Source: Hylemonella gracilis ATCC 19624
GTDB lineage: Bacteria > Pseudomonadota > Gammaproteobacteria > Burkholderiales > Burkholderiaceae_C
Length of the DNA stretch: 64,000 nt
Assembly (NCBI RefSeq): GCF_000211835.1
Contig: NZ_AEGR01000024.1
Location: 1-64,000, forward strand
Reading direction: 5' to 3'
The notes under the pieces are model-generated. The model was not told where the DNA came from, made no database searches, and worked only from the letters and a program-made list of their open reading frames with translations. The stretch's first letter is position 1. Every line of letters begins with the position of its first letter. Made by a program: the position numbers and the translations under genes. Of the stretch, positions 55,160 to 63,294 are shown one piece after another.

Positions 55160-56014
55160 TCAGGCCTCGTCGGTGATGACGTTGCGCAGAACGCCCAATC
55201 CGGTGATCTCGATTTCGATCACGTCCCCGGCCACCATGTAAACCGGTGGGTCGCGGCGGTCGCCCACACCGCCAGGCGTGCCGGTGGCGATCACGTCACC
55301 GGGCGACAGCGTCGTGAAGCCCGACAGGTATTCGATGATGACGGGCAGGGTATAGATGAGATCGGCCAGGGAGGCTTGCTGCATCACCTGTCCATTCAGT
55401 CGCGAGGCGATCGTCAGTCGGTTGACGTCGGGGATCTCGCGTGGCGTGGCCATGTAGGGGCCGAAAGGCCCGGTGGCCGGGAAGTTCTTGCCCGGTGTCC
55501 ATTGATGGGTGTGGCGTTGCCAGTCGCGCGCGGTGCCGTCGTTGAAGCAGGCATAACCGGCGATGTGCTCAAACGCCCGTGCCTGGGGGATGGCGCGCCC
55601 CCCGTTGCCGATGATGACGGCCAGTTCCGCTTCGAAGTCAAAGCGCTGGGTCGCCTTGGGTTTGGGCATCGGGGCGTCGTGCGCGAGCAGACTGTCGGCA
55701 AAACGCGTGAAGATCGCCGGGTACTCGCTGTCCGCGCGCTTGGTCTCGGCGACGTGCGACTTGTAGTTCAGTCCCACGCACAGAATCTTGCCGGGGTTCG
55801 GGATGACGGGCAGCAAGCGGGCTTGACCCGCTGACACGGTGCGGCCCAACGTGCGCGCCACGCGGTCCAGTTCATCCAGCCGATCGGCGGCAATCACGGA
55901 CTTGAGGTCGGGATACCGGGCTTCAAATTCCGACGGTGCCTGGATCCAGGTCTGTTGATCCTTCCACACGCCGTAGCTCGCACGGCCCTCGATGTCAAAA
56001 CTCACGAAACTCAT
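55160..56014 (-). CDS. Fumarylacetoacetate hydrolase-family protein
   Basis: A 284-residue FAH-fold enzyme. Metal-binding residues are in DFEAELAVIIGNGGRAIPQA and in the FNDGTARDWQ and KNFPATGPFGPYM segments; KILCVGLNYKSHVAET is the family entry motif and SPGDVIATGTPGGVGDRR the end. Members hydrolyse or decarboxylate 2-keto acid-type intermediates. It is the promoter-proximal gene of the operon and would act on the ring-opened product of the hydantoinase-type enzyme, an inference from position. Confidence 0.92.
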   Translation of the reverse strand: MSFVSFDIEGRASYGVWKDQQTWIQAPSEFEARYPDLKSVIAADRLDELDRVARTLGRTVSAGQARLLPVIPNPGKILCVGLNYKSHVAETKRADSEYPAIFTRFADSLLAHDAPMPKPKATQRFDFEAELAVIIGNGGRAIPQARAFEHIAGYACFNDGTARDWQRHTHQWTPGKNFPATGPFGPYMATPREIPDVNRLTIASRLNGQVMQQASLADLIYTLPVIIEYLSGFTTLSPGDVIATGTPGGVGDRRDPPVYMVAGDVIEIEITGLGVLRNVITDEA

Positions 56015-56090
56015 GTTCTGTTTTCCTGGTGGTCACCTTGCGGTGGCTGGGTTGTCCATGGAGGGGCAGTCTAGGAACGCGCGAGTCATC

Positions 56091-56103
56091 TGCATAGAAT
56101 GCA
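56091..56103. promoter_or_regulatory. LysR-type operator (T-N11-A inverted repeat)
   Basis: TGCAT-AGA-ATGCA is a perfect inverted repeat with the T-N11-A spacing of LysR-family binding sites. It lies 47 bp before the LysR gene and 77 bp before the FAH-family gene, in the divergent promoter region. Confidence 0.65.
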
Positions 56104-56119
56104 CTCGAAGATTTCAGAC

Positions 56120-56135
56120 ATGCCTGATTTGGCAT
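56120..56135. promoter_or_regulatory. Second inverted repeat in the divergent promoter region
   Basis: ATGCC-TGATTT-GGCAT is a 5-bp-arm inverted repeat 14 bp before the LysR start. LysR regulators often use a strong recognition site and a weaker activation site; this may be the second, or an autoregulatory site. Confidence 0.4.
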
Positions 56136-56149
56136 AGCGGGGCGTACAG

Positions 56150-57100
56150 ATGCAGATGCAGTTTCAGATTCAGGATTTCCGTCTGTTCCTTGAAGTCGCC
56201 GAGCTGGGCAGTTTCACCAAAGTCGCCGCACGGCGCCAGACGGTTCAGTCACACATCAGCCGACAGATCAGCGCGCTTGAGAAGGAATGCGGCAGCCCTT
56301 TGTTCCGGCGCACCGGCCGGGGCGTGGCCCTGACCGAGTTCGGACAACATGTCGAACGACGGGTCAGACTCTGGCTGAACGGCTGTGACGAGCTGTTCGC
56401 GGAGATCCGGCAAGCGTCCACCGTGCCCATGGGGGAGGTGCGCATCGGCGTCCTGCCCTCGGTGGCGCACCCCTTGATGAGCCATGTGTTCAGCCGCTTG
56501 CGGCAGGACTATCCCAGGATCGTGCTCAACGTGCGCGAGGGGCAGGGCGGTGAGCTGGACGCCATGCTCGACACGGGCGGCGTGGACATGGCGGTCCTGT
56601 TTCGGTTCGACCCGCCTCGCGGTCAGGACGAAGTCCTGCTGGCGACGGTGGACACCTATCTGGTGTCCAGCCCAGGCGCGGCCCGCACGCGCGGCGAGAC
56701 CGTGGGCTTCAAGATGCTCGAAGACCTGCCGCTGGTGCTGCCCAGACGGCCCGCGCATTGGCGGGCCATCCTGGACGAGACGGCCCGCAGCCAGGGCTTC
56801 CACCTGCAGGCGGTGATCGATGCGGATTCCCTGCGTCTCCAGAAGCAAGTTCTGCTGGATCAACCGAATCTGTATGCATTGCTCGGGCCGTTTTCAATTG
56901 ACGAGGAGTTGCGTCAGGGCAAGCTGCGGGCGGCCAAGCTGGTCACGCCCGAGCTCAAACGGTATGTGACCTTGGCGCATCCGAAATGGGGTCAGCTGAC
57001 CCAGGCCAGTCGCATCGTTTCACGCCTGATACGGGAGACCGTGCAGTCCTGGGGTGGTCAGCTCAAGCCCTCCGTCCCAGGCGAGCCCGCCCTCTTTTGA
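56150..57100 (+). CDS. LysR-family transcriptional regulator
   Basis: A 316-residue regulator with an N-terminal winged helix (FRLFLEVAELGSFTKVAARR, then QTVQSHISRQISALEKECGS) and a periplasmic-binding-type effector domain (VRIGVLPSVAHPLMSHVFSR; VDMAVLFRFDPPRGQDEVLL). It is divergent from the FAH-hydantoinase operon, so it very probably controls that operon, with the effector being the operon's substrate or an intermediate. ATG 56150 and 56156 are both possible starts. Confidence 0.92.
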   Translation: MQMQFQIQDFRLFLEVAELGSFTKVAARRQTVQSHISRQISALEKECGSPLFRRTGRGVALTEFGQHVERRVRLWLNGCDELFAEIRQASTVPMGEVRIGVLPSVAHPLMSHVFSRLRQDYPRIVLNVREGQGGELDAMLDTGGVDMAVLFRFDPPRGQDEVLLATVDTYLVSSPGAARTRGETVGFKMLEDLPLVLPRRPAHWRAILDETARSQGFHLQAVIDADSLRLQKQVLLDQPNLYALLGPFSIDEELRQGKLRAAKLVTPELKRYVTLAHPKWGQLTQASRIVSRLIRETVQSWGGQLKPSVPGEPALF

Positions 57101-57165
57101 CGTTCTGGATTTGGGGAGGGAAGGCTCCACGCCAGCCCACGCATGGACATGGACATCGACGTGAC

Positions 57166-57195
57166 GTGGGCGTGGGCGTGGGCGTGGGCGTGGGC
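57166..57195 (+). repeat. Five tandem copies of GTGGGC
   Basis: Five perfect hexamers run between the convergent LysR and chemoreceptor genes, immediately before the chemoreceptor stop. A partial GTGACG precedes them. Such short tandem repeats can change copy number by slippage; here no reading frame of a known gene crosses them. Confidence 0.9.
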
Positions 57196-57218
57196 AAAGG
57201 CCCGCGTTGAGACTCTGC

Positions 57219-59096
57219 TCAGAAGGTTTCCCAGTCGCCCTCGCCCCCGCGGCCGCTGGGCGCGGCGTCTGGCAAGGCTTTGCTGGGTGTCGCGGCCGAT
57301 GGCAGCGCGGTCTGGGAGGGAGCGCTGCGGGCTGCGGGTGGGGTGACGGGCTTGGCGGTGGCCGTGGGCGCGGGGCGCGCTAGGCGGCTCACAGCGGGCC
57401 GCTGGCTGTCCCCTGCGGCTGGCTTGGCGGCGGGGGATGCCACGGCCGGCGCGGCATGTGACGCCGCCGTGGCGCCATGGGTGCCCAAGCCGCTGGGGGC
57501 CGCAGCCCGGGCGCCGCCATGCCCTCCATGCCCGTCCAGCAGCTTGAAGATGGCCACGGCTTGCACCAGCTCATTGGCCTGGCTCTTGAGGCTGTTGGCC
57601 GCGGCCGACATTTCCTCCACCAGGGCCGCGTTCTGCTGCGTCACCTGGTCCATCTGTTGCACCGCTTCGCCCACCTGGGCGACGCCTTGGCTTTGTTCGG
57701 TGCTGGCCGCGCTGATGTCGCCCACCAGATCCGTCACGCGCTTGATGCCCTGAACGATTTCCGACATCTTGTTGCCCGCTTGGTCCACCAAGGTGGTTCC
57801 CGCCTCGACCCGGTGCACGCTGTCCGTGATCAGGGTCTTGATCTCCTTGGCGGCTTCGGCGCTGCGCTGGGCCAGATTGCGCACCTCGCCCGCCACCACG
57901 GCGAAGCCCCGGCCCTGTTCGCCCGCGCGTGCCGCTTCCACCGCCGCGTTCAAGGCCAGGATGTTCGTCTGGAAGGCGATACCGTCGATCACGCTGATGA
58001 TGTCGGCGATCTTCTTGCTCGAGTCGCTGATGCCCCTCATCGTCTCGATCACTTGCGAAACCACCTCGCCGCCCTCCACCGCGACGGACGATGCGCTTTG
58101 AGCGAGTTGGTTGGCTTGGCGCGCGTTGTCCGCGTTTTGGGTGACGGTGGAGGACAGTTGCTCCATGGACGCGGCCGTCTCCTCCAAGGAACTGGCCTGG
58201 GTCTCGGTGCGGGCGCTGAGGTCCTGGTTGCCCTGGGCGATCTCGGCGCTGGCCGTGGCCACCGACTCGGACCCCACACGCACCGTGCTCACCACCCGCG
58301 ACAGGCTTTCTTGCATGTGGGCCAGTGAACGCAGCAACTGGGCGGTTTCGTCCTGACCCTCCACCATGACCCGGCTTGAAAGATCGCCGGCGGCCACGGT
58401 TTCGGCCAGCGTCACGGCACGCCCGACGGGGGCCGTGATGGAACGCGTGATCACGTAGGCGACGAAGACACCAATGGCGATCGCGATGACGGTCAACGTG
58501 ATGATGGAGGCCATGGCCGTCTCGTAAACCCCCTTGGCCCGCACTTCCGCGTCGTCGCTGGCCTTGTATTCGAAGTCGGCCAATTCATCCATGGCCGCCT
58601 GCCACTCCCGCTGGGCGGGCACCATGTCGCGCGTCAGCATCTGCGTGGCTTCTGCATTTCGGTTCGCCAAGCCGAGTTCGACGACCTTGTCCGTGATGGC
58701 GTCGGCACGGGCGCGGATGGTCTTGGTTTTGGCGAGCGTGTCTTTTTCGGCTTGGCTCGTGCTCGCCAGACTTTCCAGCATCTTGGCGAGGTCAGCTTCC
58801 AACTTGGAGTAACCGCTTCGGGTCTCGAGCAGGCTCTTGTGCGCGGCACGTATGCCGGCTTCCTCAGTCTGGAGCACCACGTCACGCGCCAGCGCACCGA
58901 TATGGGTGATGGTTTCACTCATGTTCTCGGTCAGCTTCACTTTCTCGTTGTTCTCATCGGTGATGGCTTGCAGCTCCTTGTAGACCTGTGCCATGCGGCT
59001 GATGCCCAGCAATGAGACCACCGCAAGCAGAACCAGGATCACGCCGAATCCCAGGCCCAGCCTGGCGCCAATGCGCATGTTCTTCAGATAGTTCAC
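57219..59096 (-). CDS. Methyl-accepting chemotaxis protein
   Basis: A 625-residue chemoreceptor. TM1 is at about residues 10-30 (LGLGFGVILVLLAVVSLLGI), followed by a four-helix-bundle-type periplasmic domain, TM2 near 190-212 (ASIITLTVIAIAIGVFVAYV), HAMP, and a signalling domain whose hairpin tip reads IDGIAFQTNILALNAAVEAA. A Pro/Ala-rich linker leads to the C-terminal pentapeptide DWETF, close to the NWETF tether for CheR and CheB. The start is GTG at 59096 with GAGGAA 8 bases upstream. It lies between two catabolic loci; its ligand is unknown. Confidence 0.94.
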   Translation of the reverse strand: MNYLKNMRIGARLGLGFGVILVLLAVVSLLGISRMAQVYKELQAITDENNEKVKLTENMSETITHIGALARDVVLQTEEAGIRAAHKSLLETRSGYSKLEADLAKMLESLASTSQAEKDTLAKTKTIRARADAITDKVVELGLANRNAEATQMLTRDMVPAQREWQAAMDELADFEYKASDDAEVRAKGVYETAMASIITLTVIAIAIGVFVAYVITRSITAPVGRAVTLAETVAAGDLSSRVMVEGQDETAQLLRSLAHMQESLSRVVSTVRVGSESVATASAEIAQGNQDLSARTETQASSLEETAASMEQLSSTVTQNADNARQANQLAQSASSVAVEGGEVVSQVIETMRGISDSSKKIADIISVIDGIAFQTNILALNAAVEAARAGEQGRGFAVVAGEVRNLAQRSAEAAKEIKTLITDSVHRVEAGTTLVDQAGNKMSEIVQGIKRVTDLVGDISAASTEQSQGVAQVGEAVQQMDQVTQQNAALVEEMSAAANSLKSQANELVQAVAIFKLLDGHGGHGGARAAAPSGLGTHGATAASHAAPAVASPAAKPAAGDSQRPAVSRLARPAPTATAKPVTPPAARSAPSQTALPSAATPSKALPDAAPSGRGGEGDWETF

Positions 59097-59400
59097 GATG
59101 TTTCCTCAGAGTGGTTTTTAGAAAGATGCTGCTCAAGAAAGGGGCGCAGCGCAGGCGCGAGCGCAAAGGTATCCATAACAAGGGTCGAACCCAGGCCAGT
59201 GCGACTCAGCGTGCCCTGACAACCTCTTGCGCGCTTTTCCGGTCATGGACTCGGGTCCGGGCCGCGTCCGCAAACCCCCAACTGAGCCGGGCAGGGAAGT
59301 AAAACGCAGGCGTATTCAAGACGCAAGGGGTAATTTAGCCATTCACGGCCCGTCTGCGAGGCCCCGGTTCCAGTTTTGTAGGCGCGTGCGGGGGCCTATC

Positions 59401-59413
59401 GTGAAAAATTCAC
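59401..59413. promoter_or_regulatory. 13-bp perfect inverted repeat, possible enhancer site
   Basis: GTGAA-AAA-TTCAC lies about 105 bp upstream of the predicted sigma-54 start, the usual distance for an enhancer-binding activator. It does not match the NtrC consensus. Confidence 0.4.
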
Positions 59414-59485
59414 CGCAAACGCGCAAGCAAAACGGTGGCCGCCCAGTCGCTTTGTCCGCGCAGCCGCTTCGGGTCGCATGGGATC

Positions 59486-59501
59486 TGGCACGCATGTTGC
59501 A
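59486..59501 (+). promoter_or_regulatory. Sigma-54 promoter of the allophanate hydrolase operon
   Basis: TGGCACG-CATG-TTGCA matches the -24/-12 consensus TGGCACG-N4-TTGCW at every position, with the required 10 bases between the GG and GC elements. Transcription should start near 59511-59513, just before the gene. This places the operon under RpoN, consistent with nitrogen-source use. Confidence 0.85.
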
Positions 59502-59509
59502 TGTTTTCA

Positions 59510-59517
59510 TGTATACA
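59510..59517. promoter_or_regulatory. TGTATACA palindrome at the predicted transcription start
   Basis: An 8-bp palindrome in the setting TTTCATGTATACAAGAT, similar to GntR-family half sites (TNGTNNNACNA). It overlaps the start site predicted from the sigma-54 promoter, so a bound repressor would block initiation. Confidence 0.35.
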
Positions 59518-59534
59518 AGATGACTTGCGGCCCC

Positions 59535-61289
59535 ATGGTGCACTTACCTTCTCCTGACCCAGCTCTCACCCCGTCTTCTGCGTCGGAAGGCGCCCGCGCC
59601 TGGATACGCCACCGAGAATCACCACTGCAAGGCGCGGTCACGGGGTCTTTGACAGGCTTGCACTTCGCGGTGAAAGACAACATCGACGCGGCGGGCCTGC
59701 CCACGACGGCAGCCTGCGCCGCCTTCGCGTACTCGCCGCAGGCCCACGCAACGGTGGTGCAAAAGCTGCTCGATGCCGGTGCGTCCTTGGCGGGCAAGAC
59801 CAATCTTGATCAATTCGCCTGCGGCTTGAACGGCACACGCTCGCCCTGGGGCGCGGTGCCCAATGCCTTTGATCCGGCGTATGTGTCCGGTGGATCCAGT
59901 TCCGGCTCGGCTCATGTGGTGGCCAAGGGGCAGGTGGATTTCGCCCTGGGCACGGACACGGCGGGCTCGGGCCGGGTGCCTGCCGGCCTGAACAACATCG
60001 TCGGGCTCAAGCCGTCCAAGGGCCTGATCAGTGCGCGCGGCGTGGTGCCGGCCGCGCAGAGTGTGGACTGCGTCTCCATCTTTGCGCGCAGCGTGGGGCT
60101 GGCTGCGCAGGTGTTGGCCGCGGCGCGGGGCTATGACCCCGCAGACCCGTATTCACGCACGCTGACCCTGGCGGACCGGCCTTTCCCCAAGACCTTCCGC
60201 TTCGGTGTGCCCGATGCGCTGGCCTTCTTCGGCGACAGACTGGCTGAGGCCGAATTCGAGCGTGCGCGTGCCGGCCTGCGTGAATTGGGTGGCGTGGAGG
60301 TGCGTTTCGCCTATCAGCCTTTCGCCGAAGCGGCGGCGCTGCTGTATGAAAGCGCCCTGGTGGCGGAACGCTACGCCGCCATCCGCGACTTCTTCGACGC
60401 GCATGAGGCGGCCGTGATGGAGCCCGTGCGGGGCATCATCGCCCAAGGGCGCTCGTATGACGCTGCGGACCTTTGCATCGCACAGACGCGTTTGCGCGCT
60501 TTGGGTCAGCAGGCTGCGGCGCAATGGCGAGAAGCGGGTGGACAGGGCATGGACGTGATGCTCGTGCCCACGGCCCCCACCCACTACACCATCGCCCAAA
60601 TGCAGGCCGACCCGGTGGCGCTCAACCGCAACCTGGGTGCTTACACCAACTTCGTCAATCTGCTGGATTACGCGGCCCTGTCCGTGCCCAGCAGCATCCG
60701 GCCCGATGGCCTGCCCTTTGGCATCACCCTGATCGGCCCCTGCGGCAGCGATTGGCAGCTGGCCGAATTGGGCCAGCGTTACCACCACGCCACGGGTTTG
60801 ACGCAAGGAGCGACGGGCGAGCCCTTGCCCGCGCCGGTGCCCATCCCTGGCATCAGGTCCTCATCGGAGGCCCCGTCCACCGTGCGCGTTGCGGTGGTGG
60901 GTGCCCACCTCTCGGGCATGCCCCTCAACACACAACTCACCGAGCGTGGTGCCCGCTTGCTTGCGCAGACCACGACCGCGCCGCACTACCGGCTCTACGC
61001 CTTGCCCGGCACGATGCCGCCCAAGCCCGGCCTGCAGCGCGTGGCCGAAGGGCAGGGCGCGCGCATCGCGGTCGAGGTCTGGGAGATGCCGATCGAGCAC
61101 TACGGCTCCTTCGTCGCGCTCGTGCCCGCGCCCTTGGGCATTGGCACGCTGTCGCTGGACGACGGCGGCAATGTGCAGGGTTTTCTGTGCGAGGCGCTGG
61201 CGCTCAACGGCGCCCTGGACATCACGGCCCATGGCGGTTGGCGGGCCTACCTCGCGGCGCAAGCCGTGCCGACCCCACCGCAGGCCTGA
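59535..61289 (+). CDS. atzF: Allophanate hydrolase
   Basis: About 584 residues: an amidase-signature domain plus the C-terminal domain specific to AtzF/DUR1,2-type allophanate hydrolases. The catalytic Lys is in HFAVKDNIDAAGLPT, the cis-Ser in VSGGSSSGSA and the nucleophile Ser in GTDTAGSGRVPAGLNNI. The C-terminal part starts near TVRVAVVGAHLSGMPLN. It converts allophanate to two CO2 and two NH3, the last step of urea, biuret or guanidine degradation. The predicted start of transcription makes ATG 59535 likelier than 59520; neither has a clear ribosome binding site. No urea carboxylase is in the window. Confidence 0.93.
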   Translation: MVHLPSPDPALTPSSASEGARAWIRHRESPLQGAVTGSLTGLHFAVKDNIDAAGLPTTAACAAFAYSPQAHATVVQKLLDAGASLAGKTNLDQFACGLNGTRSPWGAVPNAFDPAYVSGGSSSGSAHVVAKGQVDFALGTDTAGSGRVPAGLNNIVGLKPSKGLISARGVVPAAQSVDCVSIFARSVGLAAQVLAAARGYDPADPYSRTLTLADRPFPKTFRFGVPDALAFFGDRLAEAEFERARAGLRELGGVEVRFAYQPFAEAAALLYESALVAERYAAIRDFFDAHEAAVMEPVRGIIAQGRSYDAADLCIAQTRLRALGQQAAAQWREAGGQGMDVMLVPTAPTHYTIAQMQADPVALNRNLGAYTNFVNLLDYAALSVPSSIRPDGLPFGITLIGPCGSDWQLAELGQRYHHATGLTQGATGEPLPAPVPIPGIRSSSEAPSTVRVAVVGAHLSGMPLNTQLTERGARLLAQTTTAPHYRLYALPGTMPPKPGLQRVAEGQGARIAVEVWEMPIEHYGSFVALVPAPLGIGTLSLDDGGNVQGFLCEALALNGALDITAHGGWRAYLAAQAVPTPPQA

Positions 61290-61331
61290 AACCTGCGTGC
61301 CTCTCTTCAACCCACTGTGCAGGAGCTTTCC

Positions 61332-62354
61332 ATGAAAGACAGCCAACGTTCCTTCCTTCCCTCCTCCGTCGCGACCACGCGCCGCAAGCTCGTGCAGGCC
61401 GGGGGCGCGGCCGCCATGCTGGGCGTGCTGGGAGCACCGGCTTTGGTGCGCGCGCAAAGCGGCCCCAAGATCCGCATTGGCTACTGGCCCATCGCGGCGG
61501 GTCTGCCTTTTTATGCGGCCATCGAACGCGGCTTCTTCAAGGAAGCCGGTTTGGACGTGGAGGCCTTGCGCTTCGCCGGGGCCCAGCAAGTGATGGAGGC
61601 CGTGTTGTCCGACCGCGCCGACGGCACGGCCAACGGCACCGGTTCGGCCAACATCGCCATCGGCGAGCTGGCTCAGCCGGGTACGTTCAAGATCTTCTGC
61701 TCCAACCCCAGCAACGCCAAGAACGTGCTGGACCAAGTGCTGGTGCCCAAGGACAGCCCGGCCAAGACCATCGCCGACCTCAAGGGCAAGCGCGTGGCCT
61801 CCGGCCCCGGCATCCAGAACGTGACGCTGGCCAAGACGGTGTTCGAGCGCGGCGGCGCCACCGGCGTGACGGTCGTGGAGCTGCCCATCGGCCAGCACGT
61901 GGCGGCGCTCGCCGCAGGCCAGGTCGACGGCTGCTACACGCTGGAGCCCACGGGCACCATCGGCCGCATGAACGGCACCACCCGCATGCTCGAAGCCGGC
62001 GTGATCGCCAAGTACGTGCTGGGTGACCCGATGGCGCCGTGGTTCGGCGGCTCGGCGTCGCTGTCCTCGGCCTTCATCAAGAAATACCCGGCCGAGGCCA
62101 AGAAGTTCATCGCCGCCTACGGCAAGGGCGTGCAGTTCGTGCGCAGCCAGGCCGTCGAGGCGCGCCAGTACCTCAAGGGCTACACGGCCATCGAAGGCGC
62201 GTTGACCGGCGAGGTGCCCCTGGCCGCTTACACGATGTACAACGAGTTCACGCCGGCCGACGTGGCGCACTTCCAGAAGTTCTTCGACCTGTTCGCCGAG
62301 AAGGGCATCTTCTCCTCGCGCCTGATGGTCGACACCATGCTCTACAAGGGCTGA
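61332..62354 (+). CDS. ABC transporter substrate-binding protein (NMT1/TauA type)
   Basis: A 340-residue periplasmic binding protein with a Tat-like signal: TTRRKLVQAGG followed by a hydrophobic stretch and APALVRAQS. The mature part begins KIRIGYWPIAAGLPFYAAIE and shows GFFKEAGLDVEALRFAGAQQ and KGKRVASGPGIQNVTLAKTV. AGGAG lies about 8 bases before the ATG. It resembles the binding proteins of ABC importers encoded beside urea or guanidine carboxylase genes. The ligand is therefore probably a small nitrogen compound, an inference from position. Confidence 0.9.
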   Translation: MKDSQRSFLPSSVATTRRKLVQAGGAAAMLGVLGAPALVRAQSGPKIRIGYWPIAAGLPFYAAIERGFFKEAGLDVEALRFAGAQQVMEAVLSDRADGTANGTGSANIAIGELAQPGTFKIFCSNPSNAKNVLDQVLVPKDSPAKTIADLKGKRVASGPGIQNVTLAKTVFERGGATGVTVVELPIGQHVAALAAGQVDGCYTLEPTGTIGRMNGTTRMLEAGVIAKYVLGDPMAPWFGGSASLSSAFIKKYPAEAKKFIAAYGKGVQFVRSQAVEARQYLKGYTAIEGALTGEVPLAAYTMYNEFTPADVAHFQKFFDLFAEKGIFSSRLMVDTMLYKG

Positions 62355-62359
62355 AGACC

Positions 62360-63199
62360 ATGACGGACTCCACCTCCGCTGGTGGCCAGCGGTCTGCCAG
62401 CCCTTGGGCCCAGGCCGTTGGCGGGGCGCCTGCCGTGCCGCGCAAACGAAACTGGGCCAAGGCCTTGCCCTTCATCGGCCCGGCCTTGCTCTTCATCGTC
62501 TGGGACTTGGTCGTGCGCTTGGGCATGGTCAAGCCCATCCTGCTGCCGCCGCCGGCTGCCACCGTCAGCACCTTGCTCAACGGCCTGGCCGGGGGGCCGT
62601 TGCTGACGGACTTCGTCGTCACGTTGTGGCGGACCGCGCAGGCCTTCCTGATCGCGGCGGTGGTCGGGGTGCCCCTGGGCGTGGTGCTGGGCAGCGCCGA
62701 GAAGGCCTACCGCAGCGTGGAGTTCCTGATCGACTTCTTCCGTTCCACGCCGTCCTCGGCGCTGATCCCGCTCTTCCTGATGATCTTCGGCGTGTCCGAC
62801 ATCAACAAGGTGGCGATCGCGGCCTTTGGTGCCCTGCTGATCGTGGTGTTCAACAGCGCCTACGGTGTGATCAACGCGCGCAAGCAGCGCGTGATGGCGG
62901 CCAAGGTCATGGGCGCCTCGCGGTGGCAGATCTTCAAGGACGTGCTGATCTGGGAAAGCCTCCAGCCCAGCTTCGTGGGCCTGCGCTCGGCCGTGTCCAT
63001 GGCCCTGGTGATCGTGATCGTGGCCGAGATGTTCATCGGTTCCGACAGCGGCCTGGGCAACCGCATCATCAACGCGCAGCAGGTGATGAATGTGAAGGAC
63101 ATGTACGCCGCCATCCTGTCGGCCGGCATCCTGGGTTATGTGCTGAACATCCTGTTCCTCGTCGCCGAGCGTCGAATTGTTCACTGGAGTGGAAGATGA
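62360..63199 (+). CDS. ABC transporter permease
   Basis: A 279-residue inner-membrane permease of the SsuC/TauC type, with about six helices (LPFIGPALLFIVWDLVVRLG; AFLIAAVVGVPLGVVLGSAE; LGYVLNILFLVAERRIVHWS). The cytoplasmic EAA loop that contacts the ATPase reads MAAKVMGASRWQIFKDVLIW. It begins 5 bp after the binding-protein gene. Its stop overlaps the start of a 32-codon ORF. Confidence 0.93.
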   Translation: MTDSTSAGGQRSASPWAQAVGGAPAVPRKRNWAKALPFIGPALLFIVWDLVVRLGMVKPILLPPPAATVSTLLNGLAGGPLLTDFVVTLWRTAQAFLIAAVVGVPLGVVLGSAEKAYRSVEFLIDFFRSTPSSALIPLFLMIFGVSDINKVAIAAFGALLIVVFNSAYGVINARKQRVMAAKVMGASRWQIFKDVLIWESLQPSFVGLRSAVSMALVIVIVAEMFIGSDSGLGNRIINAQQVMNVKDMYAAILSAGILGYVLNILFLVAERRIVHWSGR

Positions 63200-63294
63200 A
63201 CGCAGCGCGGAATCGCTTCAAGCCAGCGAACGCCCTCTTTTCATTGGGGGGCGGCGACAACATGTCGCGCGCAGCGTGGGAGAAAACATCATGA
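63196..63294 (+). CDS. 32-codon ORF coupled at both ends between permease and ATPase genes
   Basis: ATG 63196 overlaps the permease stop (ATGA), and its stop at 63292-63294 overlaps the ATPase start (ATGA). GGAGTGGAAG lies directly upstream as a ribosome binding site. It would encode a 32-residue basic peptide (MNAARNRFKPANALFSLGGG, then DNMSRAAWEKTS). It may pass ribosomes from one gene to the next across the 91-bp gap; a role for the peptide is unproven. Confidence 0.4.
   Translation: MNAARNRFKPANALFSLGGGDNMSRAAWEKTS

Larger units (their letters stand above)
59097..59534. other. Divergent regulatory region between the chemoreceptor and allophanate hydrolase genes
   Basis: A 438-bp region without a convincing gene. 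Its right end carries a sigma-54 promoter, a 13-bp inverted repeat about 85 bp further upstream, and a TGTATACA palindrome at the transcription start. The left two thirds contain long imperfect hairpins (for example AGGCCCC near 59360 with GGGGCCT near 59395). I did not find a guanidine riboswitch pattern. Confidence 0.6.

Noticed and set aside
59182-59192. GGGTCGAACCC, resembling a tRNA T arm (on either strand) upstream of the chemoreceptor
   Set aside because: No anticodon or acceptor arms fit around it on either strand, so neither a tRNA nor a tRNA remnant can be supported.
59240-59420. Possible guanidine (ykkC-type) riboswitch before allophanate hydrolase
   Set aside because: Stretches such as GGGTCCGGGCC looked suggestive, but the conserved core elements and the paired ACGR loops of the known classes are not visible. 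The sigma-54 start also lies downstream of the region, so it would not be in that transcript.
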